From contig NZ_CP031598.1 in NCBI RefSeq assembly GCF_008728195.1, positions 4,836,001 to 4,900,000 on the forward strand: DNA of 64,000 nucleotides, read 5' to 3'. Of the stretch, positions 8,464 to 17,812 are shown piece by piece. Under the pieces are notes generated by a model, which was not told where the DNA came from, ran no database searches, and saw nothing but the letters and a program-made list of their open reading frames with translations. Position numbers and translations under genes: made by a program. Every line of letters starts with the position of its first letter. The first letter of the stretch is position 1. This DNA is from Roseovarius indicus (lineage in GTDB: Bacteria; Pseudomonadota; Alphaproteobacteria; Rhodobacterales; Rhodobacteraceae).

Positions 8464-9702
8464 ATGCAGAAATCGACCCCTCTCTTCACACCCGTGCTGA
8501 TTGCCGGCTGTATCATCGTGCTGATCTCCTTCGCGGTCCGGGCGTCCTTCGGCCTGTTCCAGATCCCCATCGCCGAAGAGTTCGGCTGGCTCCGGGTCGA
8601 ATTCTCGATGGCGATCGCCATCCAGAACCTCGCCTGGGGCATCGGCCAGCCGATCTTCGGCGCGCTGGCCGAACGTATCGGCGACCGCAAGGCCATCACG
8701 TTGGGGGCGCTGGTCTACGCGGCGGGGCTGGTGCTTTCCTCCTTCGCCGTCACGCCCGGGGCGCTTCAGGCCTACGAGGTGCTGGTGGGCTTCGGCATCG
8801 CCGGCACCGGCTTCGGCGTGATCCTGGCCGTTGTGGGCCGGGCCAGCTCGGACGAGAACCGCTCGATGAGCCTCGCCATCGCCACCGCCGCCGGATCGGC
8901 CGGCCAGGTCGTGGGCCCGCCGGTGGCCGAGGCGCTGCTCGGCGTGATGAGCTGGCAGATGGTCTTCGTGATCTTCGCCGTCACCATGCTGTCGGTGCTC
9001 CTGATGCTGCCGCTGATGCGCGCGCCGGAGCCCGCCTCCAAGGCCGAACTGCAGGAGAGCATGGGCGCGATCCTCGGCAAGGCCTTCCGCGACCCCTCCT
9101 ATACGCTGATCTTCCTGGGCTTCTTCTCCTGCGGCTACCAGCTTGGCTTCGTCACCGCCCATTTCCCTGCCTTCGTGACCGAGATGTGCGGCCCGATCGC
9201 GGCGGGCGGCGTGCTGCACGGCCTGGGCATCACCACCACCTCGGCGCTTGGCGCGATCGCGATCGCGGTGATCGGGCTGGCCAATATCGCCGGCACGCTG
9301 ACAGCCGGCTGGCTGGGCAAGCGCCATTCCAAGAAGCTGCTTCTGGCCGGGGTCTATGCCGCACGAACGGTCATTGCCGCCTGGTTCATCATGGTGCCGA
9401 TGACCCCAACGACCGTGCTGCTCTTCTCGGCCGGGATGGGCTCTCTGTGGCTGGCCACCGTGCCGCTGACCTCGGGCCTCATCGCGCATCTCTATGGCCT
9501 GCGCTACATGGGCACGCTCTACGGCATCGTCTTCTTCAGCCACCAGCTTGGCAGCTTCCTTGGCGTCTGGCTGGGCGGGCGGCTCTACGATGTCTACGGC
9601 GACTACACGATGGTGTGGTGGGTCGGCGTGGGCGTGGGCGCCTTCTCGGCGCTGGTCCATCTCGCGGTCAAGGAAGAGCGTATGCAGCCGGCGCTGGCCT
9701 GA
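8464..9702 (+). CDS. MFS transporter, OFA/monocarboxylate-porter type
   Basis: The 412-residue product has about twelve hydrophobic segments arranged as two six-helix halves with a basic cytoplasmic loop in the middle, and the MFS signature in loop 2-3 (GALAERIGDRKAI). The sequence is nearest in character to monocarboxylate/oxalate-formate-antiporter-like MFS proteins. It is divergent from zapE with a 113-bp gap and stands alone, so neighbours do not indicate the substrate. The ATG is preceded by ACAGGAGCC. Confidence 0.85.
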   Translation: MQKSTPLFTPVLIAGCIIVLISFAVRASFGLFQIPIAEEFGWLRVEFSMAIAIQNLAWGIGQPIFGALAERIGDRKAITLGALVYAAGLVLSSFAVTPGALQAYEVLVGFGIAGTGFGVILAVVGRASSDENRSMSLAIATAAGSAGQVVGPPVAEALLGVMSWQMVFVIFAVTMLSVLLMLPLMRAPEPASKAELQESMGAILGKAFRDPSYTLIFLGFFSCGYQLGFVTAHFPAFVTEMCGPIAAGGVLHGLGITTTSALGAIAIAVIGLANIAGTLTAGWLGKRHSKKLLLAGVYAARTVIAAWFIMVPMTPTTVLLFSAGMGSLWLATVPLTSGLIAHLYGLRYMGTLYGIVFFSHQLGSFLGVWLGGRLYDVYGDYTMVWWVGVGVGAFSALVHLAVKEERMQPALA

Positions 9703-9712
9703 CACCGCCGCG

Positions 9713-10630
9713 TCAGAGCACCGTCTTCATCGCCGCCATCACCGCGTCGGGCTCGGTATAGGTCAGCGTATGCCCGGCACCGGGCACCACCTCCTGCCGG
9801 GCCTGCGGGTTCCACTCGGCCAGCGTGTCCTTGCAGGTGAGCGGAATGATATCGTCCACCTCGCCCCAGATCGCCAGCACCGGCGTGCCCGCCTCGGCGA
9901 TCGCCCGGTGCGCCGGTTCGAGGTCCTCATCCAGGATGCCCCTGAGCGAAGACAGCACCGCCGGCGCAAACCCCTTCATCCGCGTTTCGGCAATCTGCAG
10001 GTCGACCATCCGGCTGATGGGGCTCGGCATCCCCCGCTCGGCCTCGGTCGCCCGGCGCAGCGACTTGGCGTAGAAGCCCCGCATCATCCAGCGCCCGAAG
10101 AAATCGTATTTCACCGCCATGTCCGCCACCGGCCCCAGGTCGTGACCCAGGCCTGCCGGCGCAAGCAGCACGAGCTGCCGCACACGGCCCGCCTGCTCTG
10201 CGCAGAACGCCGCCACGATGGCCCCGCCCATGGAATAGCCGATCAGGGTGATCTCGCCCGTCACCCCCTGGTCTTCCAGCAGATCGTCCAACTGCCGGAT
10301 GAAGAACGCGCTGTCCTGCTCGCCTTTCGCCCGGTCGGAAAAACCCCGCCCGTAAAGGTCATAGGTCAGCACGCGATAGCCCATCTCCGCCAGCTCCTCG
10401 GCCACCGGCCCCCAGACGAACGAGGGTGTCGTCAACCCATGGACGCAAACCGCTATCGGTCCGCCCTCAGGCCCGAGCCACCGGTAATGCGTCATCCCCT
10501 GCGACAGCGTGGTGAACTGCCCCGGCGCAAGCTCCCGCCGGGCGCGGGTCATGCGGGGCCGCATCGCCTCGACGGCAAAGGGCCAGACCACCACCGCCGC
10601 AATCGCCGCAAGGATGACCCACCAGGTCAT
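9713..10630 (-). CDS. Alpha/beta hydrolase
   Basis: The 305-residue protein starts with a single hydrophobic segment (WWVILAAIAAVVVWPFAV) that probably anchors it in the inner membrane. It then shows a classical alpha/beta-hydrolase fold: oxyanion region CVHGLTTPS, nucleophile Ser133 in GYSMGG, an acid in GEVDDIIPL and the histidine in GAGHTLTY. It is the last gene of a three-gene operon HAD-OCD-hydrolase and its start overlaps the OCD-family gene stop by four bases. The substrate is unknown; esterase or lipase-like activity is the general expectation. Confidence 0.85.
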   Translation of the reverse strand: MTWWVILAAIAAVVVWPFAVEAMRPRMTRARRELAPGQFTTLSQGMTHYRWLGPEGGPIAVCVHGLTTPSFVWGPVAEELAEMGYRVLTYDLYGRGFSDRAKGEQDSAFFIRQLDDLLEDQGVTGEITLIGYSMGGAIVAAFCAEQAGRVRQLVLLAPAGLGHDLGPVADMAVKYDFFGRWMMRGFYAKSLRRATEAERGMPSPISRMVDLQIAETRMKGFAPAVLSSLRGILDEDLEPAHRAIAEAGTPVLAIWGEVDDIIPLTCKDTLAEWNPQARQEVVPGAGHTLTYTEPDAVMAAMKTVL

Positions 10631-11544
10631 TGCGCGGCGGCCCAGGCGTCGAGAATGTACCGGCTCGTCATCAGGTCGAGATGCGCGCCGCCACCATTCT
10701 TGAACAGCGTGATCTCGTCGTCGCTCTGCCGCTTGTACTGCTCCGGCTCGTAGTAATCGGCCACGAGGTCTTCCTTCGAAATCACCCCCGCCTCGAGCGG
10801 GATCTTGATCTCGCCGATATGGCCCACCGTCGTGTCATAGCTGTCGACGAATACCCTCGCCCGCTTGAGCGCCGCGTCATCCACCTCGCGCATGTCGGGC
10901 CGGTAGGCGCCAATCAGGTCGATATGCTGACCGGGCTTGAACCACTCGCCCTTCAGCACCGGCTCGGTCGACATGGTGGCCGACGTCACGATATCCGCCT
11001 CACCAACAGCCGCTTCCAGATCATCCGCCACCTGCAACCCGGGGCATTCCTCGGCCATCGCCTCTGCATTCTTGCGGGTCCGGTTCCACACCGTGAACCG
11101 CGCCTTCGGAAAGGCCGCCGAAAACGCCTGGAACAGCGACCGCCCCACCGTGCCCGCGCCGACGATCAGGATCTTCTCGCTGTCCGGCCGTGCCAGCTTC
11201 GTCGCGGCAAACAGGCTGTCCCCGGCCGTCTTCCACTTGGTCACGAGGTGAAAGTCGACCACAGCCTCCAGGTGCCCATCCCCATCGCCGAACACGCAGA
11301 CCGACCCGTTGATCATCGGCTTCCCTGCCTTCGGATTGCCCGGAAAGATCGTCGCCGACTTCACCGCCAGCCCGAGCCCGTCGATCCACGCCGACCGCGA
11401 CAGAAGCGTATCGGGATCGCGGTACAGGAACGTATCCCCGATCTCGGCCTTGGGCAGCTTGTGCCCGGCCTCGAACGCCGCGCAAAGCTTCATCCAGTCG
11501 AGGTGCTTTTCCCCCTCTTCGAACGGGATCATGGTGACACTCAT
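10627..11544 (-). CDS. Ornithine cyclodeaminase / mu-crystallin family protein
   Basis: The 305-residue protein has the family N-terminal domain and a Rossmann motif VGAGTVG at residues 128-134, followed by SATMSTEPVLKGEWF and DLIGAYRPDMREVD, which are typical of the OCD/mu-crystallin superfamily. Members include ornithine cyclodeaminase, alanine dehydrogenase and imine reductases, so exact chemistry cannot be read from sequence alone. Both ends overlap neighbours by four bases (HAD gene upstream, hydrolase downstream), indicating a tightly coupled operon. Confidence 0.87.
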   Translation of the reverse strand: MSVTMIPFEEGEKHLDWMKLCAAFEAGHKLPKAEIGDTFLYRDPDTLLSRSAWIDGLGLAVKSATIFPGNPKAGKPMINGSVCVFGDGDGHLEAVVDFHLVTKWKTAGDSLFAATKLARPDSEKILIVGAGTVGRSLFQAFSAAFPKARFTVWNRTRKNAEAMAEECPGLQVADDLEAAVGEADIVTSATMSTEPVLKGEWFKPGQHIDLIGAYRPDMREVDDAALKRARVFVDSYDTTVGHIGEIKIPLEAGVISKEDLVADYYEPEQYKRQSDDEITLFKNGGGAHLDLMTSRYILDAWAAAQ

Positions 11545-12158
11545 GCGATATCCTCCTGGGTCAGCAGCCCCTCTTCGACCAGCCGCCGGGCCAGCCCTTC
11601 GGGCGTTTCGAAACGATGTGTCTGCCAGCCACGCGCGGCGGCGGCGGCAATGTTGTCTTCCCGGTCATCGGTGAAGAACAACGTCTTCGGGTCAAGCCCG
11701 CAATCGGCCTCGACGGCCTCGTAAATCTCCGCATCGGGCTTGATCATCTTCATCTCGCCAGAGATGTAGCGGCGGTCGAACTCGGTCAGAAAGGGATACT
11801 GCGCCTCGCTCAGCGGAAAGTTCTCCTTCCCGAAATTGCTCAGTGCAAACACCGGCATGCCCTTCGCCTTCAGCGCCCGCAAAAGCTTCACCGACTCAGG
11901 TATCTCCGGCTGCGCGATCTCGGTCCATTTCCACCGGAACTTCAGCACCTCCTGCCGCCATTTCGAATGCGCCCAGGCCGTATCCTCGACCACGTCGGCA
12001 AAGACATTGCCCTGGTCGATCCGCACCATCATCCCGTGAATGTCGACCTCGTCGAACATTTCCCGGCGCTTGGCCTTGCCCAGCACCCGGTCGAAATACT
12101 TCTCCGGCTGCCACTCGATCAGCACGTTGCCGATATCGAAAATCACCGCGTTGATCAT
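11541..12158 (-). CDS. HAD-superfamily hydrolase (subfamily IA, YihX-like)
   Basis: The 205-residue protein begins MINAVIFDIGNVLIEW. Asp8 is the nucleophile, and the DIGN form (with Gly instead of the second Asp) is that of YihX-like phosphatases. Motif II serine occurs in FALSNFG, the motif III lysine near KMIKPDAEIY and the acidic pair in FFTDDREDN. It is probably a sugar- or nucleotide-phosphate phosphatase. It is the first gene of the HAD-OCD-hydrolase operon, lying nine bases downstream of the DMT permease, with which it may be cotranscribed. Confidence 0.88.
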   Translation of the reverse strand: MINAVIFDIGNVLIEWQPEKYFDRVLGKAKRREMFDEVDIHGMMVRIDQGNVFADVVEDTAWAHSKWRQEVLKFRWKWTEIAQPEIPESVKLLRALKAKGMPVFALSNFGKENFPLSEAQYPFLTEFDRRYISGEMKMIKPDAEIYEAVEADCGLDPKTLFFTDDREDNIAAAAARGWQTHRFETPEGLARRLVEEGLLTQEDIA

Positions 12159-12167
12159 GCTCCGCTC

Positions 12168-13130
12168 CTATCTCCTGACCGGTCCGTCGGTCACGTGCTG
12201 GCCCTTCCGCGATTCGCGCCACACAAGGTAAAGCCCCGACCCCAGGATCAGCGTGATCCCCGCCCAGGCCACGCCATCGGGCCACGTGCCGAACACCGTC
12301 ACCCCCCACATGATCGCCATCGGCATCGAGACATATTCGAACGACGCCGCAAAGGCCGCCTCGCTCAGCCGGTAGGCCTGGCTGATGAACAGCACCCCCG
12401 CGAGCCCGCTGACCCCCAGCAGGATGAACACCGGAATATCCGCCGGATCAATCGGCGCCCACGCCCGCAGCAGAAAGTTCAGATCCTCGGGCGCCGCATC
12501 GGCAAACCGGCCGTCGCCGATGCTCAGACCGATGGTCACGCTCAGGATGACGAAACTCGTCTGCGAAAAGATCGCCATGGTCGCCGCACTCTCGGTATCA
12601 CCGATCCGCCGCGCAATGATGTGCATCCCGGCGTAAAGCGTCGCCGCGATCATCGGAAAGACCGAGGCCAGCTGAAACGCCGACGTCCCCGGCCGCACGA
12701 TCAGCAACACCCCCACAAAGCCCACCGCGATCGCGCCCCAGCGCCGCGCGCCCACCTTCTCGCGCAGAAAGATGATCGAAAACACCGTGATCACCAGCGG
12801 CGAGACGAAGAAGATCGCCACCGCATCGGCAATCGGCAGCGCCGCCAGCCCCATGAACAAAAACGAATTGGCACAGACCACGCACAGGCCCCGCGCCACA
12901 TGCGCCAGCGGCCGCCGCGTGCGAAACACCCTTAGCCCGCCAAAGAAAGGCATGACGAACACCAGGAAGACCGGAATGGCCACCATGGCCCGGAAAAACA
13001 CCACCTGGTGCAGGGCATAGCCATCCGACACGAACTTGATCGCCACGTCGTTGAACGAAAAACACAACGCCGCCGTGAACGCACAAAGTGCGCCCATCAG
13101 GTTCGACCGTTCTATGGAAACCTGTGTCAT
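12168..13130 (-). CDS. DMT-family (EamA) transporter
   Basis: The 320-residue membrane protein has ten hydrophobic segments arranged as two EamA repeats, typical of the drug/metabolite transporter superfamily. I placed the start at 13130 (MTQVSIERSNLMGALCAF), because the residues before it in the longer reading are antisense-like and would overlap the upstream gene. Substrate is unknown. It is upstream of the HAD gene by nine bases on the same strand. Confidence 0.87.
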   Translation of the reverse strand: MTQVSIERSNLMGALCAFTAALCFSFNDVAIKFVSDGYALHQVVFFRAMVAIPVFLVFVMPFFGGLRVFRTRRPLAHVARGLCVVCANSFLFMGLAALPIADAVAIFFVSPLVITVFSIIFLREKVGARRWGAIAVGFVGVLLIVRPGTSAFQLASVFPMIAATLYAGMHIIARRIGDTESAATMAIFSQTSFVILSVTIGLSIGDGRFADAAPEDLNFLLRAWAPIDPADIPVFILLGVSGLAGVLFISQAYRLSEAAFAASFEYVSMPMAIMWGVTVFGTWPDGVAWAGITLILGSGLYLVWRESRKGQHVTDGPVRR

Positions 13131-13186
13131 CAAATCCCGTTCGCTATCCCCGGCAACAAACGGGAGCAGGCAGGGATTGTAAAGGA

Positions 13187-13642
13187 CTAGCGCGGCGCAG
13201 GTCTCGCCGCCTGCCGCAACACCCGTTCCAGCGCATCCAGAAAGCGCGACCGGTCCGCCTTGGTGAACCCCTTGCCGCCTCCCTGCCGGAACGGATCGGC
13301 CGCCCGCAGGTCGCTCATCAGGTCGCGCGTGGCCAGCGCCGAGCCCACGTTGCGCTCGGTCAGCGCCTCGCCATTGGGCTTCAGCACCAGCGCGCCACCC
13401 TCGACACACCGTGCCGCCAGCGGAATATCCCCCGTGATCACCACGTCTCCCGCCCCGGCCCTTTCGGCAATCCACTTGTCGGCCTCGTCCGGCCCCTCGG
13501 GAACGATCACCGTCTCGACGGCCAGGTTCGCCGACGGCCTGATACCACCATTCGACACCATCTTCACGCCAACCCCGTGCCGCGTCGCGACCCGCTCCAC
13601 CTCGGCCTTCACCGGGCAGGCATCGGCATCCACGTAAATCAC
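13187..13642 (-). CDS. YaiI/YqxD (UPF0178) family protein
   Basis: The 151-residue protein opens with [18 protein letters not shown] and contains SNGGIRPS and [13 protein letters not shown], the hallmark stretches of the UPF0178 family, whose aspartates resemble the metal site of PIN-like nucleases. Function is not established. The GTG start at 13642 overlaps the sthA stop codon (GTGA), so the gene is translationally coupled to the transhydrogenase. Longer readings upstream are antisense to sthA and are rejected. Confidence 0.88.
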   Translation of the reverse strand: MIYVDADACPVKAEVERVATRHGVGVKMVSNGGIRPSANLAVETVIVPEGPDEADKWIAERAGAGDVVITGDIPLAARCVEGGALVLKPNGEALTERNVGSALATRDLMSDLRAADPFRQGGGKGFTKADRSRFLDALERVLRQAARPAPR

Positions 13643-15078
13643 GCCTTCTTCGCCTTCTTCTCCGGCTCGCGCTTCACCTTGTATTCCTCGGGGATAGGCA
13701 TCCGGTTGAAGGCATCCAGCCCGGCGATCTTGTAGGCCTCGGCCAGCGTCGGATAGTTGAACGTGTTCTGAACGAAGTAATCCACCGTCCCCTTCAGGTT
13801 CAGCACCGCCTGCGCGATATGGATCAGCTCGGTCGCCCCCTCGCCCACGATCTGCACGCCCAGAACTCGGCGGGTCTTGAGGCTGAACAGCATCTTCAGC
13901 ATCCCGTGCTCCAGCCCCATGATATGCCCCCGGCTGGTCTCGCGGAACCGGGCCACGCCAACCTCGTAGGGAATGCCCCGCTCCTGCATCTCCTCCTCCG
14001 ACATCCCGCAGGTGGAAATTTCCGGCACCGAGTAGATGCCATAGGGAAACCACGGGCTTTCCGGCAGCGTCGGTGTATCCAGCGCATGGCACGCCGCGAT
14101 CCGCCCCTGCTGGATCGAAGTCGACGCCAGGCTCGGATGCCCGATCACGTCACCGGCCGCATAGATATGCCCAACCGACGTCTGGTAACTCTTCCGGTCC
14201 ACCTCGATCCGCCCGCGATGATCGGTCCCGATCCCCACGGCGTCGAGGTTCAGCTTCTCCGTCGCCCCCATCCGCCCGGCAGCAAAGAGCAGCATCTCGG
14301 CGCGCACATGCCGGCCATTGGCCATGCTCACCTCGACATGCTTGCCCGCATCGTCGATCTGCTCGATCGCCGAGCCCAGCCGCAGGTCGACGCCATTATC
14401 CCGGATCTGGTGGGTAAACTCCTGGATGATCCGCTTGTCGATGAAATCGAGGAACGTGTCGCGCGGCTCGATCAGCGTCACCCGCACATCCAGCGCCGAG
14501 AACATCGTCGCATATTCCACCCCGATCACCCCCGCGCCCACCACCACAAGGCTCCTTGGAATCTGCGCCAGCTCCAGGAACTCGTCACTGTCCACCACGG
14601 TCGTCCCGTTGAACGGCACGTAATCCGGCCGATAGGTCTTGGTCCCGGTCGAAATCAGGAACTTGTCACCCGTCAGCCGCGTCACCTCGCCGGCCTCCGT
14701 CGCGACCTCAACCTCGTTCGGCCCGATGAACTTCGCCATCCCGTTCAGCGTGTCGACATGGTTCCGGTTGAACTGGTGCTCCAGCACGTCGACCTCGTAG
14801 TCGAGCGTCTTGTGCAGCCGCGATTTCAGGTCCTGCGCCCCGATATCCTCCTTCACCCGGTAGGACCGGCCATAGAAGCTCCGCTCCCGCCAGCCGGAGA
14901 GGTTCAGCACCGTCTCCCGCAACGTCTTCGACGGGATCGTCCCGGTATGCACCGACACGCCGCCCAAGCGGTCGCGCCGGTCGATCACCAGCACCCGCCG
15001 CTTCAGCTTCCCCGCCTGGATCGCAGCCGACCGGCCGGCGGGGCCGGAACCGATGATGATAAGGTCGTAATGGCTCAT
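13639..15078 (-). CDS. sthA: Soluble pyridine nucleotide transhydrogenase (Si-specific)
   Basis: The 479-residue flavoprotein has the FAD motif GSGPAG at residues 10-15, the second nucleotide motif [12 protein letters not shown] near residue 180, and the dimerisation domain at the C-terminus. It transfers hydride between NADPH and NAD+ and balances the two pools. The redox-active disulfide region of related disulfide oxidoreductases is replaced: the segment reads [13 protein letters not shown] with no cysteine, as expected for a transhydrogenase rather than lipoamide dehydrogenase. The start at 15078 ([10 protein letters not shown]) overlaps the stop codon of a small upstream reading frame by ATGA. 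Confidence 0.92.
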   Translation of the reverse strand: MSHYDLIIIGSGPAGRSAAIQAGKLKRRVLVIDRRDRLGGVSVHTGTIPSKTLRETVLNLSGWRERSFYGRSYRVKEDIGAQDLKSRLHKTLDYEVDVLEHQFNRNHVDTLNGMAKFIGPNEVEVATEAGEVTRLTGDKFLISTGTKTYRPDYVPFNGTTVVDSDEFLELAQIPRSLVVVGAGVIGVEYATMFSALDVRVTLIEPRDTFLDFIDKRIIQEFTHQIRDNGVDLRLGSAIEQIDDAGKHVEVSMANGRHVRAEMLLFAAGRMGATEKLNLDAVGIGTDHRGRIEVDRKSYQTSVGHIYAAGDVIGHPSLASTSIQQGRIAACHALDTPTLPESPWFPYGIYSVPEISTCGMSEEEMQERGIPYEVGVARFRETSRGHIMGLEHGMLKMLFSLKTRRVLGVQIVGEGATELIHIAQAVLNLKGTVDYFVQNTFNYPTLAEAYKIAGLDAFNRMPIPEEYKVKREPEKKAKKA

Positions 15079-15344
15079 GCAATGTCCTTCCCAAAATCGG
15101 CTGTGAATGCCTCGGGCACCCGGCCTCGAAGCCGCGCATCGACGGGCCGCGGTGCGGCGAACCAACCGATATGGCTTAGCGGTTTATACCAGCCAAGCAC
15201 CTCTTCCCTCACGAGGTCATGCTCCGCCAGCAAAATCGCCGGACCGTCGGGGCGGCCCGGCGATGCGCGGCGGGCTGAAGCCCTTGATTCCGCGCAGGTC
15301 TCGCCAACCGCGACCATCCTACCCCGCATAAAGCGCCTCGGCAT
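15075..15344 (-). CDS. Possible small ORF coupled to sthA
   Basis: A frame ending with a TGA that overlaps the sthA ATG (ATGA) spans the 240-bp gap between fghA and sthA. Its last 50 codons read LVREEVLGWYKPLSHIGWF and onward to FGKDIA. The first ATG at 15344 would overlap the end of fghA, and GTG codons inside (for example before REEVLGW) are alternative starts. No family is recognised. The coupling arrangement is the only support, so this may equally be an untranslated leader. Confidence 0.2.
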   Translation of the reverse strand: MPRRFMRGRMVAVGETCAESRASARRASPGRPDGPAILLAEHDLVREEVLGWYKPLSHIGWFAAPRPVDARLRGRVPEAFTADFGKDIA

Positions 15345-16152
15345 GGAAGCTCACGTGATCCTCCATGAAGGTCGAGACGAAGAAATAGCTGTGGTCATAC
15401 CCCGGCTGCAGCCGCAAATTCGCCTGCTGCCCCCGCTCGCCAACCGCATGGGCAAAGTCATGCGTGTTCAGCAGCTTGTAGAACTGGTCCTTCGTCCCGG
15501 TATCCGTCAGGATCGGCCCGTCGAACCCGCTCTCCCGCATCAGCAGCGTCGCGTCATGCGCGGCCCAGACAGCCTCGTCATCCCCAAGATAGCCACCCAG
15601 TTGCTTCCGGCCCCAATCGCTCGCCGTCGGGTGACAGATCGGCGCAAAGGCCGAGACCGAGCGATAGCGCCCCGGCAGCCCCATCGCCAGCGTCAGCGCA
15701 CCATGCCCGCCCATCGAATGCCCGGTGATCCCCTGCCGACTCGCATCGACGGCAAACTCCTTCGCCACCAGCGCCGGCAGCTCCTCACCTACGTAATCCC
15801 ACATCCGGAAATGCTTCGCCCACGGGTCCTGCGTGGCGTTCACGTAGAACCCGGCGCCCTGCCCCATGTCGAACGCATCGTCATCGGCCACCCCTTCGCC
15901 ACGCGGCGAAGTATCGGGAAACACCAGCGCAATGCCTTGCTCGGCAGCCCAGCCCTGCGCCCCCGCCTTGGTCATCGCGTTCTCATGCGTGCAGGTCAGC
16001 CCCGACAGGTACCAAAGCACCGGCACCGGGCCATCCTTCGCCTCTTCCGGCAGGAACAGGCCAAAGGTCATGTCGCAGTTGCAGGCGTCCGAGGCGTGCT
16101 TGTACACCCCCTGCACCCCGCCAAAACAGGCGTTCTCGGAAACGGTTTCCAT
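15319..16152 (-). CDS. fghA: S-formylglutathione hydrolase
   Basis: The 277-residue esterase-D family enzyme has nucleophile Ser146 in GHSMGGHGAL and the diagnostic N-terminal LSGLTCTHENAMTKAG. It hydrolyses S-formylglutathione to formate and glutathione in the glutathione-dependent formaldehyde oxidation pathway. The acid and histidine lie in the later segments TDTGTKDQF and QPGYDHSYFF. The partner formaldehyde dehydrogenase is not in the window. It is followed on the same strand by sthA and preceded three bases upstream by a nitroreductase-family gene, so these are probably one operon. Confidence 0.95.
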   Translation of the reverse strand: METVSENACFGGVQGVYKHASDACNCDMTFGLFLPEEAKDGPVPVLWYLSGLTCTHENAMTKAGAQGWAAEQGIALVFPDTSPRGEGVADDDAFDMGQGAGFYVNATQDPWAKHFRMWDYVGEELPALVAKEFAVDASRQGITGHSMGGHGALTLAMGLPGRYRSVSAFAPICHPTASDWGRKQLGGYLGDDEAVWAAHDATLLMRESGFDGPILTDTGTKDQFYKLLNTHDFAHAVGERGQQANLRLQPGYDHSYFFVSTFMEDHVSFHAEALYAG

Positions 16153-16155
16153 GGT

Positions 16156-16866
16156 TCAATCCTTCCTTTCCGCGTCGCCGCGATGGACGCTCATGATCTC
16201 TTCAATTGGTTTCTTGATGGTTGCCGCCCTTGGCACCGTAGCATCCGGGGCCGCGTGGCCCACGGTCAAAATCATCACCGGCTTTTCATTTTCCGGCCGA
16301 TTGAGCAAGCCGTTGAGAAATTTCATCGGGTTCGGCGTATGCGTCAGCATCGACAGCCCCGCCGCGTGCAGCGCCGCAATCAGGAACCCCGTCGCAATCC
16401 CCACGCTCTCCGGCACATAGTAGTGCTTCCGCCGGCTGCCATCCGGGTTCACGCCATAGCGCTGCGCAAACACCACGATCAGCCAGGGCGCGTCCGTCAG
16501 GTGCGGCTTGCTGGCATCCGTCCCGATCGGCTCCAGCGCCGCCAGCCACGCGTCGCCCGCCCCGCCCGCGTAGAACTGCCGCTCCTCTTCCTCGGCCGCC
16601 GCCCGGATCTTCGCCTTCATTGCCGGGTCGGCGACGGCCGCGAAATGCCAGGGCTGCTGGTTCGCCCCGCTCGGCGCGCGCCCCGCCGTCTCGATCGCTG
16701 CGGCGATCACCTCTTCCGGCACCGCTCTTGTCTCGTAATCCCGCACCGAGTGCCGCCGCCGCATCAGGGTGCGAAACGCCTCCACCGCCGCCAGCGCCTC
16801 GGCATCCCCCAGCTCCCGCCGGTGCGGCAGGGGAAGCGGCTCATATCCGGACGGTTCCTCGCTCAT
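16156..16866 (-). CDS. Nitroreductase-fold flavoprotein, iodotyrosine-deiodinase-like
   Basis: This 236-residue FMN enzyme has the nitroreductase-fold N-terminal segment RRRHSVRDYETRAVPE and RAPSGANQQPWHF. Three residues that clamp the halotyrosine zwitterion in iodotyrosine deiodinases (a Glu, a Tyr four residues later and a downstream Lys) have plausible counterparts: Glu and Tyr in ERQFY and Lys in SKPHLTDAP. Reductive dehalogenation of halophenols is therefore the best guess; a general nitroreductase is the alternative. The gene lies immediately before fghA with a three-base gap and 13 bp downstream of an AEC carrier. Confidence 0.8.
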   Translation of the reverse strand: MSEEPSGYEPLPLPHRRELGDAEALAAVEAFRTLMRRRHSVRDYETRAVPEEVIAAAIETAGRAPSGANQQPWHFAAVADPAMKAKIRAAAEEEERQFYAGGAGDAWLAALEPIGTDASKPHLTDAPWLIVVFAQRYGVNPDGSRRKHYYVPESVGIATGFLIAALHAAGLSMLTHTPNPMKFLNGLLNRPENEKPVMILTVGHAAPDATVPRAATIKKPIEEIMSVHRGDAERKD

Positions 16867-16879
16867 GCGACCGATCCTT

Positions 16880-17812
16880 TCAGTAAAGCTGGCCCACCCA
16901 GCCGATCACCAGCGACACCGTGACAACCGCCAGCGCCGTCGAGATCAGGATCGAGGCCGAAACCCTCTGCGGCGCGATCCGGTAATGCTCGGCCAGGATA
17001 TACACGTTCCCCGCCACCGGCAGCGCCGCGGCGGCGATCATCACGGCGGCCCCGTAAGGCTCCACCGGAAACAGGATCAGCGCCGAAAACGCCACCGCCC
17101 CGGGGTGCAGCACCAGCTTGCTGAAGCTCAGCCACCCGGCGATCAGCGGCCGCTCCGCCTTCTTCGTGGCCAGCGACGCGCCAATGGCGAACAGCGCGCC
17201 GGGCGTCGCCGCGCCCCCCAGAAGCGACAGGAAATCGTTCATCACGCCGGGGATCGGCAGCTTCAGCGCCGACCAGCCCAGCCCGAGCACGATCGACACG
17301 ATCATCGGGTTCTTCAACAGCCCGAGCCCCACCGTGCGGAAGGCGCCAAGCCCCACCGCCCCGTCACGCGACCCGGTCACAAGGATCACCACCAGAGAGC
17401 CGAAGACGATCAGGTCGATCGACAGCACCAGCATCACCGACCCGATCGCCGCCTCGCCCATCAGCAGCGTCAGCATCGGCACGCCCAGGAACCCGACGTT
17501 CCCGATCACCCCGCATTGCGATTCGAACGCCGCCTCCTCGATCGAGGCGCCCCGCAGGAACGCCGCCATCATCACCACCCCATAGACGAAGGCCGTGGCC
17601 CACAGGTAGGCGGCAATGAAGCGGATGTTGAACACCTCGCCGAACGACAGGTTGGCCGAGAACCGGAACAGCATGGCCGACAGCGCGAAGTAGAAGACGA
17701 ACTTGGTCAGCCACGCCGTCGCCTCTTCGGTGAAGAAGCCCGTGCGCCCGGCCCCGAAGCCAAGACCGATCACGCAGAAGAACGGCAGGGTCTGTAAGAA
17801 AATTTCCAGCAT
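16880..17812 (-). CDS. AEC (auxin efflux carrier) family transporter
   Basis: The 310-residue protein shows about ten hydrophobic segments in the two-bundle pattern of the AEC family, with conserved NVGFLGVPML and FAIGASLATKK regions. Family members export malonate, malate or other small organic anions. I placed the start at 17812 (MLEIFLQTLPFF); the sequence before it in the longer frame is not protein-like. It appears to be the first gene of the set AEC-nitroreductase-fghA-sthA. Confidence 0.87.
   Translation of the reverse strand: MLEIFLQTLPFFCVIGLGFGAGRTGFFTEEATAWLTKFVFYFALSAMLFRFSANLSFGEVFNIRFIAAYLWATAFVYGVVMMAAFLRGASIEEAAFESQCGVIGNVGFLGVPMLTLLMGEAAIGSVMLVLSIDLIVFGSLVVILVTGSRDGAVGLGAFRTVGLGLLKNPMIVSIVLGLGWSALKLPIPGVMNDFLSLLGGAATPGALFAIGASLATKKAERPLIAGWLSFSKLVLHPGAVAFSALILFPVEPYGAAVMIAAAALPVAGNVYILAEHYRIAPQRVSASILISTALAVVTVSLVIGWVGQLY

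Noticed and set aside
13819..16923. A 1034-residue plus-strand frame
   Set aside because: It runs antisense across sthA, fghA and the nitroreductase gene; composition is His/Arg-rich and no family fits.
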